From JBGTLA01 sp041744375 (GTDB lineage: Bacteria; Actinomycetota; Acidimicrobiia; Spongiisociales; ZC4RG35), in NCBI GenBank assembly GCA_041744375.1, contig JBGTLA010000095.1:134395-198394 (forward strand): a stretch of DNA of 64,000 nt. The letters are read 5' to 3'. The position numbers and the translations under genes were made by a program. The number at the start of each line of letters is the position of its first letter. Within the stretch, counting starts at the first letter, position 1. Below, piece by piece: positions 23,933-30,952 of the stretch. The notes below the pieces were generated by a model. That model worked only from the letters and a program-made list of their open reading frames with translations, was not told the DNA's origin and did no database searches.

Positions 23933-24324
23933 TGAAGCGCAGAGACGACTTAGATCCAGAGCTCGAAGAACTAGCCCGGACGCTTGAACGGTTCGACGGT
24001 GTGACGGTCCAGGGTGGTCGCCTCGACAATGCCGAATGGTCGGTCATGTTCGCTGCGGCGGTCGAGGATGGTCGCCCCACCGTGGCAGCGTGGCACGGCG
24101 TTGAGTTCGTGGCCTGGGCCGTTCGGGATTTTCGGCTTGCTGGTGAGGGTGACGTGAGCCTGGTGGTCTCGGCCATCCCGCCCATGTTGAACGAGCCGGG
24201 CTATGGGGTGACGTTCTTTCTGTCCGCTCGGCGCTCGTCGAGCCACGAGCGAGTGAATGCGGAGGCGTTTGCCCTGGGGCTCAGCGCTCATGCGGCTGAA
24301 AGGGGCTTGATAGTGGAATCTTAG
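23932..24324 (+). CDS. Hypothetical protein at the right end of the element
   Basis: 130 aa from GTG 23932, sharing one base with the integrase stop (TAGTG). It starts with an acidic/basic helix (RRDDLDPELEELARTLERFD) and continues as a mixed alpha/beta domain (NAEWSVMFAAAVEDGRPTVA, GYGVTFFLSARRSSSHER). No family is recognised. Its last codons overlap the right-end direct repeat at 24309-24331. Being coupled to the integrase suggests an accessory or cargo function. Confidence 0.6.
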   Translation: MKRRDDLDPELEELARTLERFDGVTVQGGRLDNAEWSVMFAAAVEDGRPTVAAWHGVEFVAWAVRDFRLAGEGDVSLVVSAIPPMLNEPGYGVTFFLSARRSSSHERVNAEAFALGLSAHAAERGLIVES

Positions 24325-24331
24325 AGGAACG
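24309..24331 (+). repeat. Element-end direct repeat, right copy
   Basis: Same orientation and 21 of 23 bases identical to 15254-15276; ends in TTAGAGGAACG. It includes the stop codon of the last element gene. A probable arm-type integrase site 86 bp from the att core. Confidence 0.6.
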
Positions 24332-24361
24332 GCCCTGGCGGCCACGACCAGGCTCCGATGC

Positions 24362-24387
24362 AGAAACCCCGCTACGGCGGGGTTTCT
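24362..24387 (-). terminator. Terminator of tRNA-Pro (element-supplied copy)
   Basis: An 11-bp stem (AGAAACCCCGC / GCGGGGTTTCT) with a TACG loop, just downstream of tRNA-Pro on the minus strand. It has the same design as the displaced hairpin at 15051-15078 but a different sequence, as expected if the element brought its own tRNA 3' end and terminator. Confidence 0.75.
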
Positions 24388-24392
24388 GCCGG

Positions 24393-24466
24393 TCGGGCCG
24401 GCGGGATTCGAACCCACGACCTCTTGACCCCCAGTCAAGCGCGCTACCAAGCTGCGCCACGGCCCG
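24393..24466 (-). tRNA. tRNA-Pro (anticodon GGG)
   Basis: 74 nt on the minus strand, beginning CGGGCCGTGGCGCAG and ending CGGCCCG plus discriminator A. The acceptor stem (CGGGCCG/CGGCCCG), D arm, anticodon stem CTTGA/TCAAG around the loop CTGGGGG (GGG at 34-36) and a T arm with TTCGAAT all pair. CCA is not encoded. The anticodon-to-variable region is the element's attachment core, so integration leaves this copy intact. Confidence 0.95.
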
Positions 24467-24542
24467 TGTCGGGGGTATCGTAGCGGTTCGCCCGGCGGCT
24501 GTGTTGACGGCGGCCCGGGCGGTACCCCGCCCACGGAGGCTC

Positions 24543-25211
24543 ATGCGCCGGACCATCGCTGTCATCTGTCTCCTGACAATGGTCGGCTGTGCCAACGGGG
24601 AGGCAGTCGAGCCGGCACCGACCTCGGGTACGACCGAGGTTGTGACGACAGAGCCACCCACCACCACGTCGATCACCCCGCAACCCACAACCACGACCAC
24701 AGCGCCTTCGACCGGATCCCCTACCACCGGAGACGACTCTGGCATCACCTCGTGTGTGGTGGGGGAGTGGGAACTCGACACCGGAGAGTTCGAAGCCCAG
24801 GTGGAGACGTTCTACGACGATGCCGGTATGTCCTCGGACGTGTCGATCACTGGGGGGCGTGTCCTTCTGCATCTCGAAGCGGGCGGGTTGTTCGTCGGTG
24901 GTTATGACGAGTTGATGGTCGACGTGAGCCTCGGCGATGCCCTTCCGGATCTCACCGTCACCTTCGGTGGGGTGGTTTCGGGCGAGTACTCGGTAGACGG
25001 GGATTCTCTCGTCCTCGTCCCCGACGATCAATCCACCTTTGCGGCCACCGTCGAGGTTGGGGGTGTGTCGGTGTCACCGGCCGGTGAGCTCGGATTGGGC
25101 GACGTCGACCTCTTCACCGAGAGCGTGTCGGACGTAGTCTGCGAGAACGGTCTTCTCAGGATCGAACCCGCCGCCGGACTGGGCCCTGCTTCGGTGTGGA
25201 GGCGGCGGTGA
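24543..25211 (+). CDS. META/HslJ-like lipoprotein, function unknown
   Basis: 222 aa from ATG 24543 with GGAGG upstream. A signal peptide ends in the lipobox LLTMVGC, then a Thr/Pro-rich linker (residues 25-60) leads to a beta-rich domain with two further Cys (ITSCVVGEWELDTGEFEAQV, VCENGLLRIEP). The acidic domain pattern GEYSVDGDSLVLVPDD resembles small lipocalin-like domains of exported lipoproteins. It is probably surface-anchored. It is the first host gene after the integrated element. Confidence 0.65.
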   Translation: MRRTIAVICLLTMVGCANGEAVEPAPTSGTTEVVTTEPPTTTSITPQPTTTTTAPSTGSPTTGDDSGITSCVVGEWELDTGEFEAQVETFYDDAGMSSDVSITGGRVLLHLEAGGLFVGGYDELMVDVSLGDALPDLTVTFGGVVSGEYSVDGDSLVLVPDDQSTFAATVEVGGVSVSPAGELGLGDVDLFTESVSDVVCENGLLRIEPAAGLGPASVWRRR

Positions 25212-25216
25212 CCATG

Positions 25217-25260
25217 GGAGGGGGCGGATAGAGACGGGCTGCCGGAAATCGGAGCTGTCC
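25217..25260 (+). repeat. GC-rich hairpin repeat, copy 1
   Basis: Begins a few bases after a stop codon and contains GGGCGGAT, GAGACGGGCTGC and CGGAGCTGTCC. Aligned by eye it shares about four fifths of its bases with 29211-29251, which has the same order of blocks. Both copies can form a hairpin with GACGG pairing to the closing GTCC. Could be a dispersed terminator-like repeat. Confidence 0.35.
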
Positions 25261-25354
25261 AAGGCAGTGCCCCATGGGTTGGGCCGGCGATGTATCTCTG
25301 GAGGCCCTCTCATTCCCCGGGGTCGAGTGCCGGCGCCGGAGGTAGGCTTGGGAG

Positions 25355-25936
25355 GTGGGCGAACGAATCCTCACGATCCCGAACCTTGTCTCGGCAGCTC
25401 GTTTGGCGGCGATCCCCTATTTCTGGTGGGTTCTGTTGAGCGAGCAAAGGGTGGGCCTGGCGGCCGCACTCATCTTTGTGATCGGCTCGACCGACTGGGT
25501 GGATGGGTACCTGGCGCGCCGACTCGACCAGGTCACCGAGTTGGGCAAGATCCTTGACCCGGTGGCCGACCGGCTGATGATCGCCTCGGCGTTGGTGGGT
25601 GGCCTCCTGGCCGGGGTCATCCCCGCCGTCTTCGGCTGGCTCCTCATCGTGCGTGAGGTCGTCGTGGTCGTCGGGGGGCTGGTCCTGGCAGGACGGGGGA
25701 TGGGCAAACTCGTGGTCCGTCCCCTCGGCAAGGTGGCGACGTTCCTCCTGTACGGTGCCATACCGTCTTTCTACCTCGTGGCGGCCGACATCGCACCGTG
25801 GCTGTTCGCCCCACCGGCCTGGATCGGTGGCTTCGTCGGTGTCGTCCTCTATTGGTGGGTGGGCGTCGAGTACGCGCTTGACATGAGGTCTTCCATGGTG
25901 TCGGTACAGTCTTCGGCCACGAACCAGGAGGTGTGA
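25355..25936 (+). CDS. pgsA: CDP-alcohol phosphatidyltransferase (phosphatidylglycerophosphate synthase type)
   Basis: 193 aa with several membrane helices. The signature D-x2-DG-x2-AR-x8-G-x3-D-x3-D is present: DWVDGYLARRLDQVTELGK followed by ILDPVADR. It transfers a CDP-activated phosphatidyl group to an alcohol such as glycerol 3-phosphate at the membrane. The position before gcvH matches the mycobacterial pgsA2/Rv1822-Rv1826 area, so an alternative alcohol substrate is possible. Start GTG 25355; the stop directly abuts gcvH. Confidence 0.85.
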   Translation: MGERILTIPNLVSAARLAAIPYFWWVLLSEQRVGLAAALIFVIGSTDWVDGYLARRLDQVTELGKILDPVADRLMIASALVGGLLAGVIPAVFGWLLIVREVVVVVGGLVLAGRGMGKLVVRPLGKVATFLLYGAIPSFYLVAADIAPWLFAPPAWIGGFVGVVLYWWVGVEYALDMRSSMVSVQSSATNQEV

Positions 25937-26317
25937 GTGAACGTCCCGGACCAGTTGCGTTACACAGAAGAGCACGAGTGGATTGAAGTCGCCGAGGGCG
26001 ACGCGTTACGTATCGGCATCACCGATTACGCCCAGGATCAGCTCGGTGACGTGGTGTTCGTGGAACTGCCCGTGTCGGGAGCCGAAGTGGGGGCGGGGGA
26101 GATGTTCGCCGAGGTCGAGTCGACCAAGTCGGTGGCAGAGGTGTACGCCCCGGTGGCCGGCGTGGTCGAAGCCGTGAACGACGCCCTGGCCGACAACCCC
26201 GACCTGGTGAACACGGACCCTTATGGTGACGGATGGTTCGTGGTCCTGCGTCCCTCCGATCCCTTGGACCCCGCCGCCTTCTTGGACGCGGCGGGGTATC
26301 GGAGCCTCATCGAGTGA
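25937..26317 (+). CDS. gcvH: Glycine cleavage system H protein
   Basis: 126 aa. Carries the lipoyl arm of the glycine cleavage complex; the lipoylated Lys lies in EVESTKSVAEVYAPVAG near residue 63. The N terminus LRYTEEHEWIEV and C terminus PYGDGWFVVLRP are standard. GTG 25937 follows AGGAGGTG and abuts the pgsA stop. The gcvT gene lies 5 kb downstream in the same direction, while gcvP is not in the window. Confidence 0.95.
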   Translation: MNVPDQLRYTEEHEWIEVAEGDALRIGITDYAQDQLGDVVFVELPVSGAEVGAGEMFAEVESTKSVAEVYAPVAGVVEAVNDALADNPDLVNTDPYGDGWFVVLRPSDPLDPAAFLDAAGYRSLIE

Positions 26318-26359
26318 ACCGCTCGGGCTCGGAAGGATGAGCGCCTCTACAATCGTCTC

Positions 26360-26818
26360 ATGAGATGTCCCAGCTGCGAGGCCGAAATCACCGCAGATGC
26401 GAACTTCTGCCCTAGCTGTGGGGCCGAGATCGAGGCCGACCCGACCGTGGTGTACCTCCCCCTCGACGATCGCCGACAGCATCCGCTGACACCCGCCGAA
26501 GCAGCCAGTGTCGAGGGTATTCGCGGCTTCGCTCTGGTCGTGGAGCGGGGCCCGCGCAGCGGAATGACCTTCGTTCTCAACCCGGGCATGACCACGGTCG
26601 GCCGACACCCCGAATCGGACATTTTCTTGGACGACGTGACGGTGTCACGCCACCACTGCCGGTTTGTGATCGACGATGGCAACCTGTCGGTCGAAGACTC
26701 GGGTTCGACCAACGGTACCTATGTCAACGACGCCCGTGTCGACAGCTCGAATCTGTCGGCGGGCGACGAGGTGCTGGTGGGAAGGTTCCGTTTCCTCGTC
26801 GTTCACGGCGATGTCTGA
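26360..26818 (+). CDS. garA: Zinc-ribbon FHA protein, GarA/OdhI-like
   Basis: 152 aa. The N-terminal zinc ribbon has CPSCEAEI and CPSCGAEIEA, then a linker with a Thr-containing acidic segment (ADPTVVYLPLDD) and an FHA domain: TVGRHPESDIFLDDVTVSRHHC and SGSTNGTYVN. In mycobacteria and corynebacteria GarA/OdhI, phosphorylated by Ser/Thr kinases, switches 2-oxoglutarate dehydrogenase and glutamate enzymes. The neighbourhood (gcvH before, ftsR after) matches garA; the zinc ribbon differs from the mycobacterial N terminus, so the symbol is by position and FHA similarity. Confidence 0.75.
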   Translation: MRCPSCEAEITADANFCPSCGAEIEADPTVVYLPLDDRRQHPLTPAEAASVEGIRGFALVVERGPRSGMTFVLNPGMTTVGRHPESDIFLDDVTVSRHHCRFVIDDGNLSVEDSGSTNGTYVNDARVDSSNLSAGDEVLVGRFRFLVVHGDV

Positions 26819-27488
26819 AGACGCTCTCAGCATCGGGGAGGTGATCAACCTGCTTCGTGACGAATTCCCCGACGTGTCCGTGTCGAAGCTCCGTTTTCTG
26901 GAGTCACAGGGTCTCGTCAACCCGGCCCGGGCGGCGAGCGGATATCGACAGTTCGACGCAGAGGATCTCAAGCGCATCCGTTACATCCTCGGTCAGCAAC
27001 GTGACCACTTCCTTCCCCTCAAGGTCATCAAGTCGAAGCTAACGCTGTGGGAGCGTGGCGAGGACTACGGCCCGGATGCCACCGAACCTTCCGAGGATGC
27101 TTTCGACAGCGAGGGGGAGCCATTGACTCGCGCCGATATCGTGCGGCGGAGCGGCCTGAGCGAAGGGGCCCTCGACTCTCTCATCGAGCATGGCCTGCTG
27201 CTCCCGGCGGGGGAGTCGGGGGTCTACCCTCCGGAGGCGCTGGCCATGGCCATCGAATGTCGGCGCCTTCTCGATTCGGGCTTCGAGGCGCGTCATCTCC
27301 GCACGGTGCGGCTGGGAGCCGAGAGAGAAGCCGAGTTGCTGCGTCAACTCACAGCTCCGCTGCTGGCCTCCGAGTCGTCGGAGTTGAAGAGTCGCGCCCG
27401 AGACGTGTTGGCGGGTTGCACCGATTCGATACAGGCGCTGCACCGCGCCATCCTGACTTCAGAAGTGCGCTCTCTCCTCCACGAATGA
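26811..27488 (+). CDS. ftsR: MerR-family regulator, FtsR-like
   Basis: 225 aa from ATG 26811, overlapping the FHA gene by 8 bp. N-terminal MerR winged helix: LSIGEVINLLRDEFPDVSVS, KLRFLESQGLVNPARAASGYR, then a second DNA-binding-like region (LTRADIVRRSGLSEGALDSL). It is the equivalent of mycobacterial Rv1828 and corynebacterial FtsR, an activator of ftsZ, and lies directly after the garA-like gene, as in those genomes. Direct evidence for an ftsZ target is not in this window. Confidence 0.82.
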   Translation: MSEDALSIGEVINLLRDEFPDVSVSKLRFLESQGLVNPARAASGYRQFDAEDLKRIRYILGQQRDHFLPLKVIKSKLTLWERGEDYGPDATEPSEDAFDSEGEPLTRADIVRRSGLSEGALDSLIEHGLLLPAGESGVYPPEALAMAIECRRLLDSGFEARHLRTVRLGAEREAELLRQLTAPLLASESSELKSRARDVLAGCTDSIQALHRAILTSEVRSLLHE

Positions 27489-28549
27489 AACTCTCACGTC
27501 TTCTCGCCGTCTTGTCGGCGGCGGCGCTCATGGCGCTGTCTCCGGTGGCGCCCGCCCTAGGTGCTCCCCTGGTGATACCCGTTCCTCCCCGGGAGGGAAT
27601 GCCGCTGCCCGACCCGCCGCACGTCTCCGCCCGTAGTTGGATCGTGTACGACGCCGGCGCCGGGATCGTCCTCGGATCGCACCAACCCGACACGCAGTGG
27701 GCGATGGCGTCGACGACAAAGATGATGACGGCACTGCTCGCCCTCAAGTATGGCGACCCGAACTCGATCGTCACAGTGAGTGAGAGGGCTGCGGGGATCG
27801 GTGAGGCGCAGGTCGGTTTGGAACCGGGGGAGCGGTTCCCACTCGCACTCCTCGTGGAGGCGTTGACCATACGCTCCGGCAACGACGCCGCCACGGCGGT
27901 AGCCGAGCACCTCTCGGGGTCGGTCGAGGCCTTCGTAGAGCTGATGAACGAAGAGGCGATCGCTTTGGGGATGACGAACACCCGTTTCGCCAACCCGCAC
28001 GGTCTCGACGGACCCGACCATCACTCCAGCGCCCGTGACCTACTCATCCTGGCTCTCGCCGTGATGGATTATCCGGAGTATCGGAACATGGTCACCACCC
28101 ACGAGTTGCCCTTCCCCGACGCTCCCGACGGGACCGAGCGTGTGATCCGGGCGACAAATCGACTGGTCGAGGAGTATCCGGGGGCTATGGGGATCAAGAC
28201 CGGCTTCACCAACCAGGCGCTGTTGGTGCTGGCGGCAGCCGCCGAGAGAGAGGGACGAACGTTGTTCACCGTCGTGATGGGCTCCGACGGTCGGGGCGGC
28301 CATTTCGAGGACTCAGAAACACTTCTCGACTGGGGCTTCGGCCGATTTGGTACGTTGGCCACGGTGGCTGGTTTCGCACCTTACGTCCCCGAGGAGCCGG
28401 TGCGGTTGGTCGAAGCTGACCCGGCGCTGGAGCCCGAGCCCGAACCCGTCGTGGTGGAGACCATTCGCACCTCGGATGGCGATCCGCCCGATCTGGCGGC
28501 GGCATTCGGATGGGCGGGGCGGATCTTCGAGAGGTTCCAGAGTGGCTGA
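27485..28549 (+). CDS. D-alanyl-D-alanine carboxypeptidase (PBP5/DacB type)
   Basis: 354 aa with a signal peptide (LLAVLSAAALMALSPVAPAL). Serine-peptidase S11 motifs are complete: SxxK in MASTTKMM (near residue 77), SGN in IRSGNDAATAV (near 128) and KTG in GIKTGFTNQA (near 238). It trims the terminal D-Ala of peptidoglycan stem peptides outside the membrane. A long Pro/Glu-rich C-terminal tail ends in a hydrophobic stretch that could anchor it. It starts by ATGA overlap inside ftsR's stop, an insertion relative to the mycobacterial order. Confidence 0.92.
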   Translation: MKLSRLLAVLSAAALMALSPVAPALGAPLVIPVPPREGMPLPDPPHVSARSWIVYDAGAGIVLGSHQPDTQWAMASTTKMMTALLALKYGDPNSIVTVSERAAGIGEAQVGLEPGERFPLALLVEALTIRSGNDAATAVAEHLSGSVEAFVELMNEEAIALGMTNTRFANPHGLDGPDHHSSARDLLILALAVMDYPEYRNMVTTHELPFPDAPDGTERVIRATNRLVEEYPGAMGIKTGFTNQALLVLAAAAEREGRTLFTVVMGSDGRGGHFEDSETLLDWGFGRFGTLATVAGFAPYVPEEPVRLVEADPALEPEPEPVVVETIRTSDGDPPDLAAAFGWAGRIFERFQSG

Positions 28550-29102
28550 TGCCGCCGCTGTGGAGGTAGTGAGCGCAACCGACATCGCGGCCCGCGTGCA
28601 TGAATTGGGGACCGCACTTGCGGTTGACTACGCCGGCAAGGATCCTCTTCTCGTTGCAGTCCTGGTGGGGTCGCTCCCGTTTCTCGCCGACCTGGTGAGG
28701 GCGATCTCGGCACCCGTAGAAATCGACTTTCTCGGTGTGTCACGTTTCGGTGAGGGTGGGCGGATTCGCATCTCCCTCGACACTTCGGAGAACGTCGCCG
28801 ATCGCAACGTTGTGATCGTCGAAGATATCGTCGATACAGGTCTCACCTTGACGGTACTTCGGCGCATGCTGGAAGCGAGAGGGGCCGCCTCGGTGGCGAC
28901 GGTGACCCTGGTCGACAAGGTGAGGCGTCGCCTGGTGGACGTGCCGCTGGAGTACCGCGGCTTCGAGGTGGGCGACGAATACCTGGTGGGCTACGGGCTG
29001 GATTGGCGGGGGCGCTATCGCAACCTCCCGTCTCTGTGGGCCGTCATGGACATGGAGGCGTTGGTGGCCGACCCCGATGCGCTGGTCGAGGCCGTGTACT
29101 GA
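28542..29102 (+). CDS. hpt: Hypoxanthine-guanine phosphoribosyltransferase-like protein
   Basis: 186 aa from GTG 28542, 8 bp inside the carboxypeptidase gene. It has the PRPP-binding motif VVIVEDIVDTGLTL near residue 90, LVAVLVGSLPFLADLVRAI and the C-terminal VGYGLDWRGRYRNLPSLWAV typical of hypoxanthine phosphoribosyltransferases. It salvages purine bases to nucleotides. The stop codon touches the first base of the second 103-bp element. Confidence 0.85.
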   Translation: MADAAAVEVVSATDIAARVHELGTALAVDYAGKDPLLVAVLVGSLPFLADLVRAISAPVEIDFLGVSRFGEGGRIRISLDTSENVADRNVVIVEDIVDTGLTLTVLRRMLEARGAASVATVTLVDKVRRRLVDVPLEYRGFEVGDEYLVGYGLDWRGRYRNLPSLWAVMDMEALVADPDALVEAVY

Positions 29103-29205
29103 GGGGGCGCGCAAATAGAGCTCGTGCGTCTTAGCCTCTTCCAGCGACAACGCCTGGTGTTGAGCAGAAATCGCAGCACGATGGCTCACCTATTTGCGCG
29201 CCCTC
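29103..29205. repeat. 103-bp MITE-like element, copy B
   Basis: Begins on the base after the hpt stop codon. Left end GGGGGCGCGCAAATAG (29103-29118), right end CTATTTGCGCGCCCTC (29190-29205). It is exactly as long as copy A (4230-4332) and in inverted orientation to it, with 95 of 103 bases matching. Internal sequence is as conserved as the ends, which argues for a mobile or functional unit rather than two chance hairpins. Confidence 0.8.
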
Positions 29206-29210
29206 TGAGG

Positions 29211-29251
29211 GGACGGGCGGATGGGGACGGCTGCGGGAGCCGGAGCCGTCC
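29211..29251 (+). repeat. GC-rich hairpin repeat, copy 2
   Basis: Contains GGGCGGAT, GGACGGCTGC and GGAGCCGTCC; GGACGGCT pairs perfectly with AGCCGTCC around an 11-nt loop. It shares block order and most bases with 25217-25260. It follows the 103-bp element and precedes the DUF151 gene. Possibly a terminator of the hpt transcript. Confidence 0.35.
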
Positions 29252-29380
29252 TTACGAAACGCTCCCTGGCCTGGCCGGCCGTCTATCCGCGCGTTCCCAG
29301 AACTCGAACGGACACCAACTATCGGAAGTATTACGGCGGAACATTCCAGATGGAGGGTGATCCGCTGATAATCTCGGAGC

Positions 29381-29896
29381 ATGAAGGTGGACGCCATCGC
29401 CATGACGGTGGTGGGAGTACGGGTCGAACTCCCATCGAACAACCCGATCGTGCTGCTGCGCGAGGTGGAGGGCAACCGATACTTGCCCATCTGGATCGGT
29501 GCTGCCGAAGCCACGGCCATCGCCACCGCCATGGAGGGCCTCGACCCGCCTCGTCCTCTGACGCATGATCTCATGCAGGCGGTGATCGAGCGGCTCGGAG
29601 CGACGATCGAGCGGGTGGTGGTCACCGAGATGAGAGACAGCGTTTTTTACGCCGACCTGATCCTGGTCACCGAAGGTGGCGAAGTGAGCATCTCGGCTCG
29701 TCCGTCGGACTCGATCGCTCTCGCCGTCCGTGTCGCCGCCCCGGTGTTCGCCGACCCGACGGTGCTGGCTGAAGCGGGCATCGAGATCGAAGAGGAGTCC
29801 CAGGAGGAACAGATCGAGCGGTTTCGGGAGTTCCTGGAAGAGGCCACGGTGGAAGACTTCTTGGGCGAGGAGGGCCCCGCTCCTGAGGAGGATTGA
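29381..29896 (+). CDS. DUF151 bifunctional-nuclease-family protein
   Basis: 171 aa. It shows the DUF151 pattern: VELPSNNPIVLLREVEGNRY followed by LPIWIGAAEATAIATAMEG, RPLTHDLMQAVIERLGATIE and ISARPSDSIALAVRVAAPVF, with an acidic Glu-rich tail. Some plant and Thermotoga relatives have nuclease activity or crystal structures, but the role in actinobacteria (Rv1829 in M. tuberculosis) is undefined. It lies between hpt and a MerR gene, in the same relative order as Rv1829-Rv1830. Confidence 0.85.
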   Translation: MKVDAIAMTVVGVRVELPSNNPIVLLREVEGNRYLPIWIGAAEATAIATAMEGLDPPRPLTHDLMQAVIERLGATIERVVVTEMRDSVFYADLILVTEGGEVSISARPSDSIALAVRVAAPVFADPTVLAEAGIEIEEESQEEQIERFREFLEEATVEDFLGEEGPAPEED

Positions 29897-29930
29897 GGCT
29901 CCCCAGCCCCAAGGTGTTTTCCACAGGTTG

Positions 29931-29960
29931 TTGACAACTTGGGAGCGGGCCGGGTAGCTT
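29931..29960 (+). promoter_or_regulatory. Promoter and operator of the second MerR gene
   Basis: TTGACA (29931-29936), an 18-bp spacer and TAGCTT (29955-29960) form a near-consensus promoter 80 bp before the GTG at 30039. Downstream, TTAC-N6-GTAA at 29977-29990 is a perfect inverted repeat that could be an autoregulatory site in the leader. GGAGGAG precedes the start. Confidence 0.55.
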
Positions 29961-30038
29961 TCTTGCACGCTCGGAATTACGCTCCTGTAAGCAACCCGAG
30001 CAGCACCAGACGAGGCGGCGCTCCGGAGGAGACCTGAC

Positions 30039-30518
30039 GTGGAACACACCACCCCGATACACGGCTACCGAGCCCCACAGGTGTGTGGCCTCGTAGATAT
30101 CACCTATCGCCAGCTCGACTACTGGGCGCGCACCGGCCTGCTCCGCCCGTCTCTCCAGGAGGCGGCAGGGTCGGGTTCCCAACGGCTCTACTCCTTCACG
30201 GACGTCGTGCAGTTGAAGGTGATCAAGCGACTTCTCGATGCCGGGATGTCGCTCAAGAAGATCCGCTCGGCCATCGAGATCCTCAGCCAGCAACTGGCGA
30301 GCGCCAAGCCCCTGGCCGATGTCACCCTCCTCTCGGATGGGCAGACCATCTATGCCGCTACCAGCGCCGATGAGGTCGTGGACGTGTTTCGTCGTGGCCA
30401 GGGTGTGTTCGGTATCGCCATCGGTCCGGTTCAGGACGAGGTGGAAGGAGCTATCCACGAGTTGTTCCCGGCGCGAGAAACAGAGGGCGCTCCCACCGTC
30501 AAGGCAGGAGCCCACTGA
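30039..30518 (+). CDS. MerR-family transcriptional regulator (Rv1830-like)
   Basis: 159 aa. N-terminal winged helix: APQVCGLVDITYRQLDYWAR, TGLLRPSLQEAAGSGSQRLY, DVVQLKVIKRLLDAGMSLKK. The C-terminal half (LADVTLLSDGQTIYAATSAD, GQGVFGIAIGPVQDEVEG) is a small-molecule-like domain without metal ligands. It is the match of mycobacterial Rv1830 by order after DUF151; that protein influences growth and cell division gene expression. GTG 30039 follows GGAGGAGA. The stop overlaps the next, CTG-started gene. Confidence 0.85.
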   Translation: MEHTTPIHGYRAPQVCGLVDITYRQLDYWARTGLLRPSLQEAAGSGSQRLYSFTDVVQLKVIKRLLDAGMSLKKIRSAIEILSQQLASAKPLADVTLLSDGQTIYAATSADEVVDVFRRGQGVFGIAIGPVQDEVEGAIHELFPARETEGAPTVKAGAH

Positions 30519-30952
30519 CTGACAAGACCCAACTCCGGGCCAGCGAAGTCGATTTCGCTCACAACAGTGAGCGCCAGTTCGCTCTCCTCCTCGACTTCTA
30601 CGGGATCCCCTGGGAGTACGAGCCCCGCTCATTCCCCATCTCGTGGGACCGCGATGGGCAACCCCAGCAATACTTCACGCCCGACTTCTACCTGCCGGAC
30701 GACGATCTCTTCATAGAGATCACCACCATGAATCAAAAATTGGTGACGAAAAAGAATCGCAAGGTGCGCCTGCTGCGAGAGATCCACCCGGAGATCCGCT
30801 GCAAAGTGCTGTATCAGCGCGACTACCTCAACATGGTCACGAAGTACGGCCTCGAAGAACCCGACCATCTCGAGGACGTCACGCCTCCCACCCGGATGCC
30901 GGGCAGGCCGGTGGTCACCCGGCTCGACGCCCGGGGCAGCCGGACGGGATGA
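30515..30952 (+). CDS. PD-(D/E)XK nuclease-like protein, probable CTG start
   Basis: 145 aa if started at CTG 30515, which overlaps the MerR stop (CTGA) and follows GGCAGGAG; no ATG or GTG exists before codon 72 in this frame, and starting there would lose the conserved part. Visible are FAHNSERQFALLLDFYGIPW, then YFTPDFYLPDDDLFIEITTM and KKNRKVRLLRE, matching the D-(x)n-E-x-T/K core of restriction-like nucleases (PDFYLP... FIEI). The target is unknown. It is coupled to gcvT by ATGA. Confidence 0.65.
   Translation: MTDKTQLRASEVDFAHNSERQFALLLDFYGIPWEYEPRSFPISWDRDGQPQQYFTPDFYLPDDDLFIEITTMNQKLVTKKNRKVRLLREIHPEIRCKVLYQRDYLNMVTKYGLEEPDHLEDVTPPTRMPGRPVVTRLDARGSRTG

Larger units (their letters stand above)
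15109..24436. mobile_element. Integrated 9.3-kb element in tRNA-Pro, satellite-like
   Basis: Bounded by 20-bp direct repeats of tRNA-Pro (15109-15128 and 24417-24436), with a tyrosine integrase beside the intact tRNA. Gene content: integrase, divergent Cro/CI-type regulator, two excisionase-like HTH proteins, Topo VI-A-like protein, J-domain-like protein, primase-polymerase, RepA-like ATPase, iteron-like repeats and a P27-type small terminase. There is no portal, capsid, tail, lysis, large terminase, relaxase or transfer gene. This combination fits a phage satellite (PICI-like) or a degraded prophage. Mobility is inferred, not shown. Confidence 0.85.

Noticed and set aside
15109..24436. Integrative conjugative element
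   Set aside because: No relaxase, FtsK/TraB-type translocase or type IV secretion genes; replication and terminase genes fit a phage-related element instead.
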